Program-made: the position numbers and the translations under genes | Part shown: positions 52,142-60,921 of the stretch, in pieces | How the letters are laid out: each line of letters begins with the position of its first letter | How positions within the stretch are numbered: the first letter of the stretch is position 1 | Notes under the pieces: model-generated | Databases searched by the model: none | What the model was told of the DNA's origin: nothing | The model's input: the letters and a program-made list of their open reading frames with translations, nothing else | Assembly: GCF_009862785.1 (NCBI RefSeq) | Contig: NZ_WWHU01000001.1 | Coordinates: forward strand, 2,046,001-2,110,000 | Source: Gordonia sp. SID5947 | Lineage (GTDB): Bacteria; Actinomycetota; Actinomycetes; Mycobacteriales; Mycobacteriaceae | Direction: 5' to 3' | DNA: 64,000 bases

Positions 52142-53319
52142 GCGCAGACCTCCCACCACATGGGGTCCTGGAGACCGGTTCCGGATCGCGTCACGAGATC
52201 GATCGCGCCACCGGGCTGCGGAACCATCACCGTGGCTGCGTTCTCGTCTGCGGCGGGCAGCAGCCTGGCGATGGGATCACCCCACGAATGCCGGGCGAGA
52301 TTGAACGTCCCCCAGTGGATCGGGATCATCACCGCGTCGCCTACGCGATCCCGGGTCACCATCCGGTGCACTCGTACCGCTTCTTCGGGGTTGACGTGCA
52401 CATCGGGCCAGACCGGATCGTAGGCACCCACCGCGACCAGCGTGAGGTCGACGCCGCCGAGCCGCATCCCGACCTCGTCGAACTGCTCGGAGAAACCGGT
52501 GTCACCGGAGAAGAAGAAACTGTGCGCGGGTCCGGAGACCACCCAGCTCGCCCACTGCGTCAGGTTCCGGGTCAGGGAGCGCCCGGAGAAGTGGCGAGCC
52601 GGGGTGCAGGTGAAGGTCAGGTCGCCGTGACCGAAGGACAGGACCTGATCGTCCCACCAGTCGAGCTGGTCGATCCGGTCCGCGGCGATCCCCCACGACA
52701 CGAGGTGCGCCCCGACCCCGATGGGTGCGACGAAACGGGCCCCCGGCTGTCGCGCCGCGAGGTCGACCACCGTGGGCATGTCGAGGTGGTCGTAATGATC
52801 GTGGCTGATCAACACCACATCGATCGGAGGGAGATCGGCGACTCCGGCAGGTGCAGCGTGCATACGGGCCGGCCCGACGGCGCGGGCCGGCGAGCAACGC
52901 TGACTGAACACCGGATCGGTCAGTATCCGCATCCCGTCGAGTTCGACGAGGACGGAGGCGTGTCCCAGCCACGTGGCGCGCAACGCCCCCGCCTGATCGG
53001 CGAAGTCGGGCCGCAGGACCGGGATCGGGCCGCGTGGCCTGCCCGGCCGCCGAATCATGTCGAGGAGCACCCGGAAGTCGGCGTCGACCGCCGGTTCGGA
53101 CTGTTCGGCATTGTGGAACATTCCGTCGCGCAGTCGCGGTGAACTCGCCGTGTGCCTGCGGATCTCCGCGGTCTCGGCGCCGAGAGCCCGCGCCGCTGGA
53201 AGTCCGCGCCGGGCCAGTCCGCCGGTGACCGCATTGGCCGTCGTGAGACCCGCCGTCGTGAGTGTTGAGGCGGCACGCTGGGCGAGATTTGTGCCGGTCC
53301 GGCTGATCGTCGAGGTCAC
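52138..53319 (-). CDS. metallo-beta-lactamase fold hydrolase, Rv0906/NAPE-PLD-like
   Basis: The 393-residue MBL-fold protein has metal-binding SHDHYDHLD near residue 173, further ligands at PARHFSG and SGDTGF, and the C-terminal PIHWGTF. This is the lipid-directed (NAPE-PLD/UlaG-like) branch. The N-terminal ~50 residues are Ala-rich with a hydrophobic face and may contact the membrane. The GTG at 53319 follows TATCCT by 7 nt. It is the first gene of the ctpE-antitoxin unit. Confidence 0.8.
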   Translation of the reverse strand: MTSTISRTGTNLAQRAASTLTTAGLTTANAVTGGLARRGLPAARALGAETAEIRRHTASSPRLRDGMFHNAEQSEPAVDADFRVLLDMIRRPGRPRGPIPVLRPDFADQAGALRATWLGHASVLVELDGMRILTDPVFSQRCSPARAVGPARMHAAPAGVADLPPIDVVLISHDHYDHLDMPTVVDLAARQPGARFVAPIGVGAHLVSWGIAADRIDQLDWWDDQVLSFGHGDLTFTCTPARHFSGRSLTRNLTQWASWVVSGPAHSFFFSGDTGFSEQFDEVGMRLGGVDLTLVAVGAYDPVWPDVHVNPEEAVRVHRMVTRDRVGDAVMIPIHWGTFNLARHSWGDPIARLLPAADENAATVMVPQPGGAIDLVTRSGTGLQDPMWWEVCA

Positions 53320-53515
53320 GGGGTTCAGGATAGTGCCGTCCGACGGCAGAACGGCCTGTGATGCGACGTGTCGATCGTCTCGCCGAACCGCCCAGGGTCG
53401 GCGGACCCACCCATCTCACGTCCGTTGCCCGATTCGCACTGATAGGCTTCGGCGAACACGTCACTACACATGTGCAGGTCACATGCGGTCCTGGGGGTAG
53501 TCTTCGTTGGCACGA

Positions 53516-54130
53516 ATGTCTGTCGGGGAGCGTCGAACGGCGCTCATCGAGGCCGCCTATCGCGTGATCGCCGATCACGGCGTCGAAGGTGCGACGACAC
53601 GTCGCATCTGCGCGCACGCGAACATGCCACTCGCCAGTTTTCACTACGCGTTCGACAGTCGTACGGCGTTGCTCTGCGCGGTGATGGAGACAGCCGTGCC
53701 CTCGGACATCAGCCGGATGCTGGAGGCGATCCTGCCGATGGCCGCGGACCCGGAGGGCCGGGGGCGCGAGGCGATGCGCAAGAACGCGCAAGCACACCTG
53801 GAGGGCTTCTACACGCTGCTCAAAGCCGACCCCGGACGGATGCAGGCCACCATTTCGCTGGGCATCTACGCGCACAATCACGCGGAGCTCCAGCAGGTCG
53901 GCAAGGAGATGTACGGACGTCTCTATGACGTTGCCGGCGTCGGCTTGGAGATCACAGCCGAGCGCGCGGGTGTGCGATGGACGGAACCGGTCTCCGATCT
54001 CAGCCCGGTCATCATCGCCGCCACCAACACGATCACCCTCACCTACCTCAGCACCTCCGATGACGTGGCGATCGCCAAGATCATCGAGCTGGTGGTCACC
54101 GCTCTGATGTCCTACGTCGTCGAGGACTGA
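53516..54130 (+). CDS. TetR family transcriptional regulator
   Basis: The 204-residue protein has an N-terminal HTH (ALIEAAYRVIADHGVEGATTRRICAHANMPLASFHYAF) and a divergent C-terminal ligand domain. Targets are unknown; the divergent MBL gene is a candidate. A CACATGTG palindrome lies in the 196-bp gap upstream. A TTG at 53507 could be the start, but I prefer the ATG at 53516. The end overlaps xdhC on the opposite strand by 19 bp. Confidence 0.83.
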   Translation: MSVGERRTALIEAAYRVIADHGVEGATTRRICAHANMPLASFHYAFDSRTALLCAVMETAVPSDISRMLEAILPMAADPEGRGREAMRKNAQAHLEGFYTLLKADPGRMQATISLGIYAHNHAELQQVGKEMYGRLYDVAGVGLEITAERAGVRWTEPVSDLSPVIIAATNTITLTYLSTSDDVAIAKIIELVVTALMSYVVED

Positions 54131-55257
54131 ACAGACTCTGCTCCGGTTTCCGAACCGGTTTCTGTGGCGGCGCGTCGATGGATCGGTCCGTCGAGGTCCT
54201 GGATGCGCTGCCCGCTTCCCCCGTTTCGTTCGGATATCAATTGCGCCACAACGGAGATCGCCACCTCGGACGGGGTGTGACCGCCGAGGTCGAGGCCGAG
54301 CGGCGACCGTAACCGATCGAGGTCGTCGCGCGGGACGCCGGCGTCGATCAGGCGGGCGATGCGATCGGTGTGGGTGCGTCGGGACCCCAGTGCACCCACG
54401 AAACCGACCCGGCACGACCGCAGAGCCGACCTCAGGACCGGCACATCGATCTTGGCGTCGTGCGTCATCACGCATACCGCCGTGCCGGAATCCGTTCGTC
54501 CCGATTCGATCTCGCTGTCGAGATACCGATCCGGCCAGCCCACGACGACCTCGTCGGCGTCGGGGAACCGTGCCGCCGTGGTGAACACGGGGCGCGGGTC
54601 GACCACCGTGACGTGATAACCGATGCTTCTCGCCGCGGTGGTGAGCGCGCGCACGAATTCGTTGGCGCCGACGGCGATCAACCGTCGCGGCGACGAGAAC
54701 GTCTGCACGAATGTCCGCGGACGGTCGGCCGCGCAACCGAACGGGACCTCGGTGTCGTCGGCGCCGACGATCCCGCTGCACCCCGCGTCGAGTAGGTCGG
54801 CGATGTCCTCGTCGAGGCCGCGCCACCGCTCGACGGTGTCGGCGTGGTTGATCCGCCACACCGGGTGGGTGGTCAGCGTGGTCGCCACGGCGACCGGTCG
54901 TCCGATGGCGAGTGCCGAGAACAGCGCGCCGAGATCGCCCACACGATCTGTGTCGAGTCGCTCGACGAAGACCTCGATCTCTCCCCCACAGGTCAGTCCG
55001 ACGGCGACATCGTCGAGGTCCGCCGGACCGAACCGCGTGGCGACGGCGCAGCCGGTGTCGAGCACGTCGGTCGCCGTGTGCACAATCGCGGAGTCGACAC
55101 ATCCACCGGAAAGCGAGCCGATCACCTCACCGGCGGTGGTCACCGCCATCGCCGCTCCGAGTTGCCGCGGCGTCGGACCGCTCGTCGCCACCACCCGCGC
55201 CAGCGCCACCGGACCGGCGTCGAGACGGTCCAGCAGCGCGGCGATCAGGTGGTGCAT
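54112..55257 (-). CDS. XdhC/CoxI family protein
   Basis: The 381-residue protein has an N-terminal XdhC-like domain (ATSGPTPRQLGAAMAVT, GSLSGGCVDSAI, GLTCGGEIEVFVE with conserved Cys) and a C-terminal Rossmann domain (RRLIAVGANEFVRALTTAARSIGYHVTVVDPRPVF). Such proteins insert or sulfurate molybdenum cofactor in xanthine dehydrogenase/CO dehydrogenase family enzymes. No such enzyme is encoded here. It lies 39 nt downstream of the NCS1 permease on the same strand. Confidence 0.83.
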   Translation of the reverse strand: MHHLIAALLDRLDAGPVALARVVATSGPTPRQLGAAMAVTTAGEVIGSLSGGCVDSAIVHTATDVLDTGCAVATRFGPADLDDVAVGLTCGGEIEVFVERLDTDRVGDLGALFSALAIGRPVAVATTLTTHPVWRINHADTVERWRGLDEDIADLLDAGCSGIVGADDTEVPFGCAADRPRTFVQTFSSPRRLIAVGANEFVRALTTAARSIGYHVTVVDPRPVFTTAARFPDADEVVVGWPDRYLDSEIESGRTDSGTAVCVMTHDAKIDVPVLRSALRSCRVGFVGALGSRRTHTDRIARLIDAGVPRDDLDRLRSPLGLDLGGHTPSEVAISVVAQLISERNGGSGQRIQDLDGPIHRRAATETGSETGAESVQSSTT

Positions 55258-55296
55258 CTCCCCAGTTTCCCAGAGCCCGGTCTCGACGGTGCCGAA

Positions 55297-57021
55297 CTAG
55301 CTCTGCGCGGGCAGCACGTGCTCACCGGACTTGTCACACGACAGGGCCAGCGAACTGATGTACTGCTTCTCTCCATTCGGCCCCGGGACCGCGGACGCGA
55401 TCATGTCCGGACGCTCGAACTCGATCCCCGTGACGCAGCACATCAGCTTCACGTCGGTCGGGTTGCCGTGCTCGTCGTACATCGGAATGTCGATGCCGTC
55501 GTCGGTGCGGCGCAGGTAGTACTTGCCCTTGGTCGCGAGTGCGATGATCGGCGGCAGCACCAGAGCGAGCACCAGCGCGACGAGCGGCGAGTACGGCTGG
55601 ATGGCATCGCCGAAGACGTGGAAGTACACCATGATCGACGCCGCACCCGCGACGATCACCGACACGAATCCGACCGGGTTGACGTTGTAGAGCATGCCGC
55701 GACGGAACTCGGGCTCCTTGGGCGAGATCTTCAGCAGATACTTGTTGATCGCGATGTCGGAGGCGACGGTGACGATCCAGGCGATCGCCAGGTTGGCATA
55801 GAAGTTCAGCAGTTCGTTGAGGAAGCTGAACATGTTGGCCTCCATCAGCACGATGGCGATGGCGACGTTGAAGACCAGGAACACCAGACGCCCTGGGTAC
55901 GTCTTGGTGACACGGGTGAAGCTGTTGGTCCAGGCGAGCGATCCCGAGTAGGCGTTGGTGACATTGATCTTGACCTGGCTGATGACCACCAGGATGACGG
56001 CGAGGGTCAGCGCCAGCCAGTGCGGCATGAAGTCTTCGTAGATCGCCAGGAACTGGTGCACGGGCTCGTTGGCGACGCCCGCCTGATCGGCGAAGTTCAT
56101 GATCAGGTACACGGCGAGGAAGAGCCCGACGACCTGCTTGATCGCACCGAAGATCACCCAGCCCGGCCCGGCGGTGAGGACCGCCGTCCACCACTTGCGG
56201 TTGTTCTCCGGCGTCTTGGGAGGCATGAACCGCAGATAGTCGATCTGCTCGGCGATCTGCGCGATCAGGGACAGGCAAACACCCGCGGCGAGCATGGTGC
56301 CGGCGAACGAGACACCGTGTCCTGCTTGACCATCGGTGCCACCACTGAAGGACAGGAAGTCGCCGATGGCGTCGGGATGCTTGATGACGAGATACAGGAA
56401 GGGAGCCACCATCATGATCAGCCACAGCGGGGTGGTCCACACCTGCAACTTGGCCAGGGTGTTCATCCCGTAGATCACCAACGGGATGATCAGCACCGAC
56501 GACAGCAGGTAGCCGAGCCACAGCGGGATACTGAGACCCAGTTTGAGGCCCTGGGCCATGATCGAACCCTCGAGCGCGAAGAAGATGAACGTGAACGACG
56601 CGAAGATGACATTCGTCAACACCGAACCGTAATAGCCGAATCCGCTTCCGCGGGTGATGAGGTCGAGGTCGATGTTGAATCGCGCCGCGTAATACGACAG
56701 CGGGTACCCGGTGAGCACGATGACCACCGCGAAGAACAGGATGCCCCACAACGCGTTTCCGGTGCCGTTGGCGATACCGATGTTGGCACCGATGGCGAAG
56801 TCGGCGAGGTAGGCGATGCCACCCAACGCCGAGATCGCCACGACACCCGGACCCCACTTGCGGTAACTGCGTGGCGCGAACCGGAGGGTGTAATCCTCGA
56901 GCGTCTCGCGTGCGGCGGCGGCCTGGGGGCCGGTGGCCACGATTCCCGTCTCGGCCTTCTCTACGTCACCGACTTGGTCGGCGAACTCCCCGACCCCGTC
57001 GTGGACCGACTCCTTCGACAT
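55297..57021 (-). CDS. NCS1 family purine/cytosine-type permease
   Basis: The 574-residue transporter has about twelve helices, a cytoplasmic N-terminus, and the NCS1-like FAPRSYRKWGPG...ADFAIGANIGIANGTGNALWG opening. An extended C-terminal soluble tail (~80 residues) includes KLMCCVTGIEFERP. Substrates of the family include cytosine, purines, allantoin and hydantoins. Coupling to an XdhC gene suggests purine-related uptake. A GAGGGAGCGGTA leader precedes the ATG. Confidence 0.82.
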   Translation of the reverse strand: MSKESVHDGVGEFADQVGDVEKAETGIVATGPQAAAARETLEDYTLRFAPRSYRKWGPGVVAISALGGIAYLADFAIGANIGIANGTGNALWGILFFAVVIVLTGYPLSYYAARFNIDLDLITRGSGFGYYGSVLTNVIFASFTFIFFALEGSIMAQGLKLGLSIPLWLGYLLSSVLIIPLVIYGMNTLAKLQVWTTPLWLIMMVAPFLYLVIKHPDAIGDFLSFSGGTDGQAGHGVSFAGTMLAAGVCLSLIAQIAEQIDYLRFMPPKTPENNRKWWTAVLTAGPGWVIFGAIKQVVGLFLAVYLIMNFADQAGVANEPVHQFLAIYEDFMPHWLALTLAVILVVISQVKINVTNAYSGSLAWTNSFTRVTKTYPGRLVFLVFNVAIAIVLMEANMFSFLNELLNFYANLAIAWIVTVASDIAINKYLLKISPKEPEFRRGMLYNVNPVGFVSVIVAGAASIMVYFHVFGDAIQPYSPLVALVLALVLPPIIALATKGKYYLRRTDDGIDIPMYDEHGNPTDVKLMCCVTGIEFERPDMIASAVPGPNGEKQYISSLALSCDKSGEHVLPAQS

Positions 57022-57049
57022 ACCGCTCCCTCACCAGTTCTCGTGCGCA

Positions 57050-57062
57050 CTCCGGACCGGAG
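57050..57062. promoter_or_regulatory. palindrome upstream of the NCS1 gene
   Basis: CTCCGGACCGGAG is a perfect 13-bp palindrome 29 bp before the start of the permease gene. It may be an operator. The rest of the 150-bp gap shows no recognised riboswitch. Confidence 0.3.
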
Positions 57063-57171
57063 AACATCTTGGGTGAAGGTAGAAACGGGCGATTTCGATC
57101 ACTTGACCGGAATGTTTCGGGCACGAAAACTCCCTTACCGCCCAGGTATGGGGACCGTTTTGCCCGATTCT

Positions 57172-57903
57172 TTACCGTCCGCTGAAATTCGGGCTGCGTT
57201 TCTCGGTCCGCGCGGCACGGCCTTCCGCGAGATCGTCGCTCTCCCATGCGCGCATCATCGCGGCCGACCGCTCCGACGGTGGTTCGTCGCGGGCGCCGTC
57301 GCCGTTGAGCACCAATTTGTAGTGCTGCAGGGTCAGGGGCGCCAGATCTGCGATGACCGAGGCCCACTGCCGGGCATCATCCAGATCGCCGATGCGGTTG
57401 GCGAAACCGAGTGCGTGGGCACGGTCCGCCGAGAGCGGGTCGCAGCCGATCAGCATACCGGCCGCCTGCCCGGCACCCACCAGGGAGGACAATCGCTTGA
57501 TCGTCCATTCATCCACCGCCACACCGATCTTCGCGGCCGGAATCCCGGCAATCGCATCGGGTGCCATCACGCGCAGATCGGCCGCCATCGCGAGCTGAAG
57601 GCCGGCACCGAGCGCCGAGCCGTTCAGCGCGGCGACAACCGGGACCGGCGTCGCTTCGATCTGCTGCAGGGTGGTGATGAGTTTGTCCAGGAACGCAGGG
57701 TCGTACACCGGCCCGGACAGGTCGGCGCCTGCGCAGAAGACCGGCCCCCTCCCGGTGAGCACGATTGCCCGCGCACCCCCGTCGACCGCTTCGATGAATG
57801 CCTCGGAGAGCTCCGAGACCATGGTCTCGTCGAGGGCGTTTCGCTTGTCGGGGCGGTCGAGCTCGATGCTGACCACTGCACCTTCTGCAGACGAGTGAAT
57901 CAT
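57172..57903 (-). CDS. enoyl-CoA hydratase/isomerase family protein
   Basis: The 243-residue crotonase-fold protein has the oxyanion-hole segments RPDKRNALDE and GPVFCAGADLSG, and AALNGSALGAGLQLAMAADLRV. The second acidic residue lies near KIGVAVDEW, where canonical hydratases have PE. The exact reaction is unclear. The ATG at 57903 follows TAGGCT by 7 nt (leaderless). It is divergent from the flavoprotein gene. Confidence 0.82.
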   Translation of the reverse strand: MIHSSAEGAVVSIELDRPDKRNALDETMVSELSEAFIEAVDGGARAIVLTGRGPVFCAGADLSGPVYDPAFLDKLITTLQQIEATPVPVVAALNGSALGAGLQLAMAADLRVMAPDAIAGIPAAKIGVAVDEWTIKRLSSLVGAGQAAGMLIGCDPLSADRAHALGFANRIGDLDDARQWASVIADLAPLTLQHYKLVLNGDGARDEPPSERSAAMMRAWESDDLAEGRAARTEKRSPNFSGR

Positions 57904-57937
57904 GTGCCGAAGCCTACCGAGGTGACAGACTGCCCGT

Positions 57938-59080
57938 GTGGGTACTCCCGACAACGACAACGGTGTGCGCACCGATTGCGACGTGCTCGTCATAGGCGGC
58001 GGACAGGCCGGGCTGTCGGCCGCCTACTTCCTCGGGCGGTTTGCGCTCGGTGATCGGTATCAGCTCCTCGACCACGCACCGGGCCCCGGCGGTGCATGGC
58101 AGTTCCGCTGGCCGACGCTGACACTCGCCGCGGCCAATCGCGTACACGACCTGCCCGGTTACGGCCTCGTGGAGGCACTCGGCCGGGACTGCGAGTCCTT
58201 CCCGGCCGCCACCGCCGTCCCGGAATACTTCGGGAAGTACGAACAGAAGTTCGGCCTGCGCGTACACCGGCCGGTCGACGTCCGCGCCGTCGAGTACGGC
58301 GGTGGGTCCGGGTCGGGCGCAGACGACTTTGTCGCAACCCTCGGCAACGGCACACAGATCGCCGCCCGCACCATCATCAACGCCACCGGCACCTGGGAAC
58401 GACCGTTCATCCCGCACGTCCCCGGGATCGGCGACTTTCGCGGCCGTCAGCTCCACACGCACGACTACGTCGGGCCCGAGGAATTCGCGGGCCTGCGGGT
58501 GCTCGTGGTCGGGGCCGGCATCTCGGCGGTCCAGTTGCTCATCGAGATCGCCCGCAGGGCGCCTGGGGTCCAGACGTTCTGGTGTTCCCGCACAGAGCCG
58601 GTGTTCGACCCGACACCGTTCGATCCGGACAAAGGCAGACGGGCGGTGGCACGTGTCGAAGAGCGCGTCCGCGCCGGTCTCCCGCCGACCTCGGTCGTCT
58701 CGGTGACCGGGTTGGCCCTCACACCGACCATCAGGGCCGCGCAGGACGACGGCATCCTCGCCTGGCGCCCGATGTTCACGCGGATCACCGAGCGCGGCGT
58801 GTGCTGGGACTGCGGGACGGACGGCACCAGCGGCGATCGCAGTCTCGACGTCGACGTCATCTTCTGGAACACCGGATTCCGCAGCGCACTCGACCACCTG
58901 GCACCGCTGCGCCTGCGCGGACCCGGCGGCGGGATCACCATGACCGGGCGGTTGGCGACCACGGTGGCCGCGGACCCGCGGGTCCAACTCCTCGGGTACG
59001 GGCCGTCGGCGTCGACGATCGGAGCGAACCGGGCGGGACGTGCGGCGGCCCGGAACGTCGCGGACTTCCTGGGTGGGTGA
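57938..59080 (+). CDS. FAD/NAD(P)-binding flavin monooxygenase-like protein
   Basis: The 380-residue protein has two dinucleotide loops: VIGGGQAGLSAAYF for FAD at about 18-31 and VVGAGISAVQ for NADPH at about 190-199. ATGTWERPFIPHVPG between them is typical of class B-type monooxygenases and putative CzcO-like proteins. The substrate is unknown. The start is GTG at 57938, 34 nt from the divergent hydratase start. It ends 52 nt before the XRE gene. Confidence 0.82.
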   Translation: MGTPDNDNGVRTDCDVLVIGGGQAGLSAAYFLGRFALGDRYQLLDHAPGPGGAWQFRWPTLTLAAANRVHDLPGYGLVEALGRDCESFPAATAVPEYFGKYEQKFGLRVHRPVDVRAVEYGGGSGSGADDFVATLGNGTQIAARTIINATGTWERPFIPHVPGIGDFRGRQLHTHDYVGPEEFAGLRVLVVGAGISAVQLLIEIARRAPGVQTFWCSRTEPVFDPTPFDPDKGRRAVARVEERVRAGLPPTSVVSVTGLALTPTIRAAQDDGILAWRPMFTRITERGVCWDCGTDGTSGDRSLDVDVIFWNTGFRSALDHLAPLRLRGPGGGITMTGRLATTVAADPRVQLLGYGPSASTIGANRAGRAAARNVADFLGG

Positions 59081-59096
59081 CGGATCGCGCGAAAGC

Positions 59097-59125
59097 TTGA
59101 CATTGTGTTGTGTTTTCCCAACAAT
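59097..59125 (+). promoter_or_regulatory. promoter of the XRE-ABC operon
   Basis: TTGACA at 59097 and AACAAT at 59120 have a 17-bp spacer. The GTG of the XRE gene lies 7 nt after the -10, giving a leaderless start. Imperfectly inverted TTG/CAA-rich sequence within the promoter could be the XRE regulator's own operator. Confidence 0.6.
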
Positions 59126-59132
59126 CAGATAG

Positions 59133-59429
59133 GTGAGTCCTGTCAGACGGGGTGAGAAGCTCCCGATCTTCAATCGCATCGGCGTCCTGCGTGCCGAGCG
59201 AAAGATGTCGCGGGCACACCTTGCGGACCTGGTCGGCGTCAACGTCCAGTCGGTGGGCGCGCTCGAGCGTGGCGACAACTACCCGAGCCTCGACCTCGCG
59301 TTCCGTATCTGTGAGGTGTTCGACCTGCCCGTCGAGGCCGTGTTCAGCCGACAGGAGTTCGGGGCGATGTCGGCCGAGCTGTATCGCCGAGCCGCCGACG
59401 ACACACAATCTGACCGCGGAGGATCATGA
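59133..59429 (+). CDS. small XRE family regulator
   Basis: The 98-residue HTH_3 protein (IGVLRAERKMSRAHLADLVGVNVQSVGALERGDNYPSLDLAFRICEVF) is of the short type that commonly autoregulates transporter operons. The GTG at 59133 is 7 nt after the -10 box. It overlaps the membrane protein gene by 4 nt. Confidence 0.83.
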   Translation: MSPVRRGEKLPIFNRIGVLRAERKMSRAHLADLVGVNVQSVGALERGDNYPSLDLAFRICEVFDLPVEAVFSRQEFGAMSAELYRRAADDTQSDRGGS

Positions 59430-60019
59430 TGAGGGATTTCAATTCGGCAATACCGGAGGAGGCGACCCCGGCGCTGTGGCGCCGATACGACGAGTGGCGA
59501 GCCGGCCGTCATCTCCGTTTCAACGAGAAGCACGCGGGCCGGCTGACCTCGTGGCGGAATCGTCGCGGGGCCCGGCGGTTGGTCCTCCTTCAGGTGGCCA
59601 CCCTCGTCCTGGCCCTGGCCGGCGCGTTGATGTCGTTTGTCACGGCGTGGTTCCTGATCCCGTTCCTCCTCGGAGTGTTCGGCTCCATCGCGGTCCAGTA
59701 CGCGCTCCGTATCGTCACCGGCTCCATCGCCGACACCCCGGTCCCCGCCCTCGACGAAATCCAGCTGGCCCAGCGCAATTCGGCGCGATCCATCGGGTTC
59801 GCCGTTCTCTACACCCTGATGTTCATCCCGTACATCATCCTCATCGTCCTGGGCACGCAAGACAGCGTCAGCGGCCAATCGGTGTATGGCACCGCCATAC
59901 TGCTCATCACACTCGTGGTGATCGCGGTGGTGCTGCCGACAATGCTCACCGCCTGGTGGATGAACGACCCCGACCCAGAGGACCTTGTCACCGACGTCGA
60001 CGAATGGAGGCACGAATGA
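59426..60019 (+). CDS. four-helix membrane protein of the ABC operon
   Basis: The 197-residue protein has a charged N-terminus (WRRYDEWRAGRHLRFNEKH) and about four membrane helices. No domain is recognised with confidence. Its overlaps with the XRE gene and ABC ATPase gene (4 nt each) suggest a function tied to the exporter. The ATG has GCGGAGGATC upstream. Confidence 0.7.
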   Translation: MMRDFNSAIPEEATPALWRRYDEWRAGRHLRFNEKHAGRLTSWRNRRGARRLVLLQVATLVLALAGALMSFVTAWFLIPFLLGVFGSIAVQYALRIVTGSIADTPVPALDEIQLAQRNSARSIGFAVLYTLMFIPYIILIVLGTQDSVSGQSVYGTAILLITLVVIAVVLPTMLTAWWMNDPDPEDLVTDVDEWRHE

Positions 60020-60921
60020 GCAGCCCGCTGGTGATCGACGGATTGCACAAGCGATACGGTGAACTGATCGCTTTGCAGGACATGACCTTTCAGGTATCTC
60101 CGGGCGAGATATTCGGGTTCGTCGGGAGCAACGGTGCAGGCAAATCCACGACGATGCGGATCATCCTCGGGGTCCTCGCCGCGGACGCGGGCAGCGTCAG
60201 TCTCGGCGAACACCCGATCGATCTGCAGACCCGCCGCCACATCGGCTACATGCCCGAGGAGCGCGGCCTCTACCCGAAGATGAAGGTGGGTGAACAGCTC
60301 GTGTTTCTCGCCCGACTCCACGGGATGTCATCCGCCGCAGCGCGCGAGAGCGTGCAGCGGTGGACCGCCCGGCTCGGGGTCGAACATCGTGTGAACGACG
60401 ACGTCGCCGACCTGAGTCTGGGCAACCAGCAGCGCGTTCAACTCGCTGCGGCCCTCATCCACGACCCCCGGGTCCTGGTGCTCGACGAGCCGTTCTCGGG
60501 ACTCGACCCGGTGGCAGTCGATGTCATGAGCGACGTGCTCAAAGAGAAGGCGGCCGAGGGCATCCCGGTGATCTTCTCATCGCATCAACTGGATCTGGTC
60601 CAGCGTCTCTGCGACCGCGTCGGCATCGTCGCACGCGGCCGGATGCGAGCGCTCGGTCGAGTCGACGATCTCCGTGCACGCGAAGGCGTGACGCTGGAGG
60701 TTGTCGGGCCGTCGACCCGCACCCGATGGGCCGACGGCATCGCCGGCGTCGTGCAGGCCGACTACGACGTGGACACCGACCTGACGACCCTGCGGCTCGA
60801 TCCCGACGTCGCCGACGACCAGGCCATCCTCGCCGCCGCCCTCACAGCAGGCCCGGTGCATCGCTTCGCGCCCTCGACCCCGTCCCTGACCGAGCTCTTC
60901 CGAGAGGTGGTCGCAGCATGA
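60016..60921 (+). CDS. ABC transporter ATP-binding protein (NatA-like)
   Basis: The 301-residue ATPase has Walker A GSNGAGKST near residues 37-45, Q-loop IGYMPEERGLYP, signature LSLGNQQR, Walker B VLVLDEPF and switch His FSSHQ. The 'PEERGLYP' Q-loop is typical of NatA-type Na+ or drug exporters. It overlaps its permease gene by 4 nt (ATGA). Confidence 0.86.
   Translation: MSSPLVIDGLHKRYGELIALQDMTFQVSPGEIFGFVGSNGAGKSTTMRIILGVLAADAGSVSLGEHPIDLQTRRHIGYMPEERGLYPKMKVGEQLVFLARLHGMSSAAARESVQRWTARLGVEHRVNDDVADLSLGNQQRVQLAAALIHDPRVLVLDEPFSGLDPVAVDVMSDVLKEKAAEGIPVIFSSHQLDLVQRLCDRVGIVARGRMRALGRVDDLRAREGVTLEVVGPSTRTRWADGIAGVVQADYDVDTDLTTLRLDPDVADDQAILAAALTAGPVHRFAPSTPSLTELFREVVAA

Noticed and set aside
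52502..55102. An 866-codon open frame on the minus strand
   Set aside because: It overlaps the MBL gene in another frame and runs antisense to tetR; its composition is Arg/Gly-rich with no motif.
57022..57171. Purine or guanidine riboswitch before the NCS1 gene
   Set aside because: I could not match any conserved riboswitch core; only a 13-bp palindrome stands out.
54844..58053. A 1069-codon open frame on the plus strand
   Set aside because: It runs antisense to the XdhC, NCS1 and hydratase genes, is rich in Arg, His and Asp, and shows no domain; it is a GC-driven shadow.
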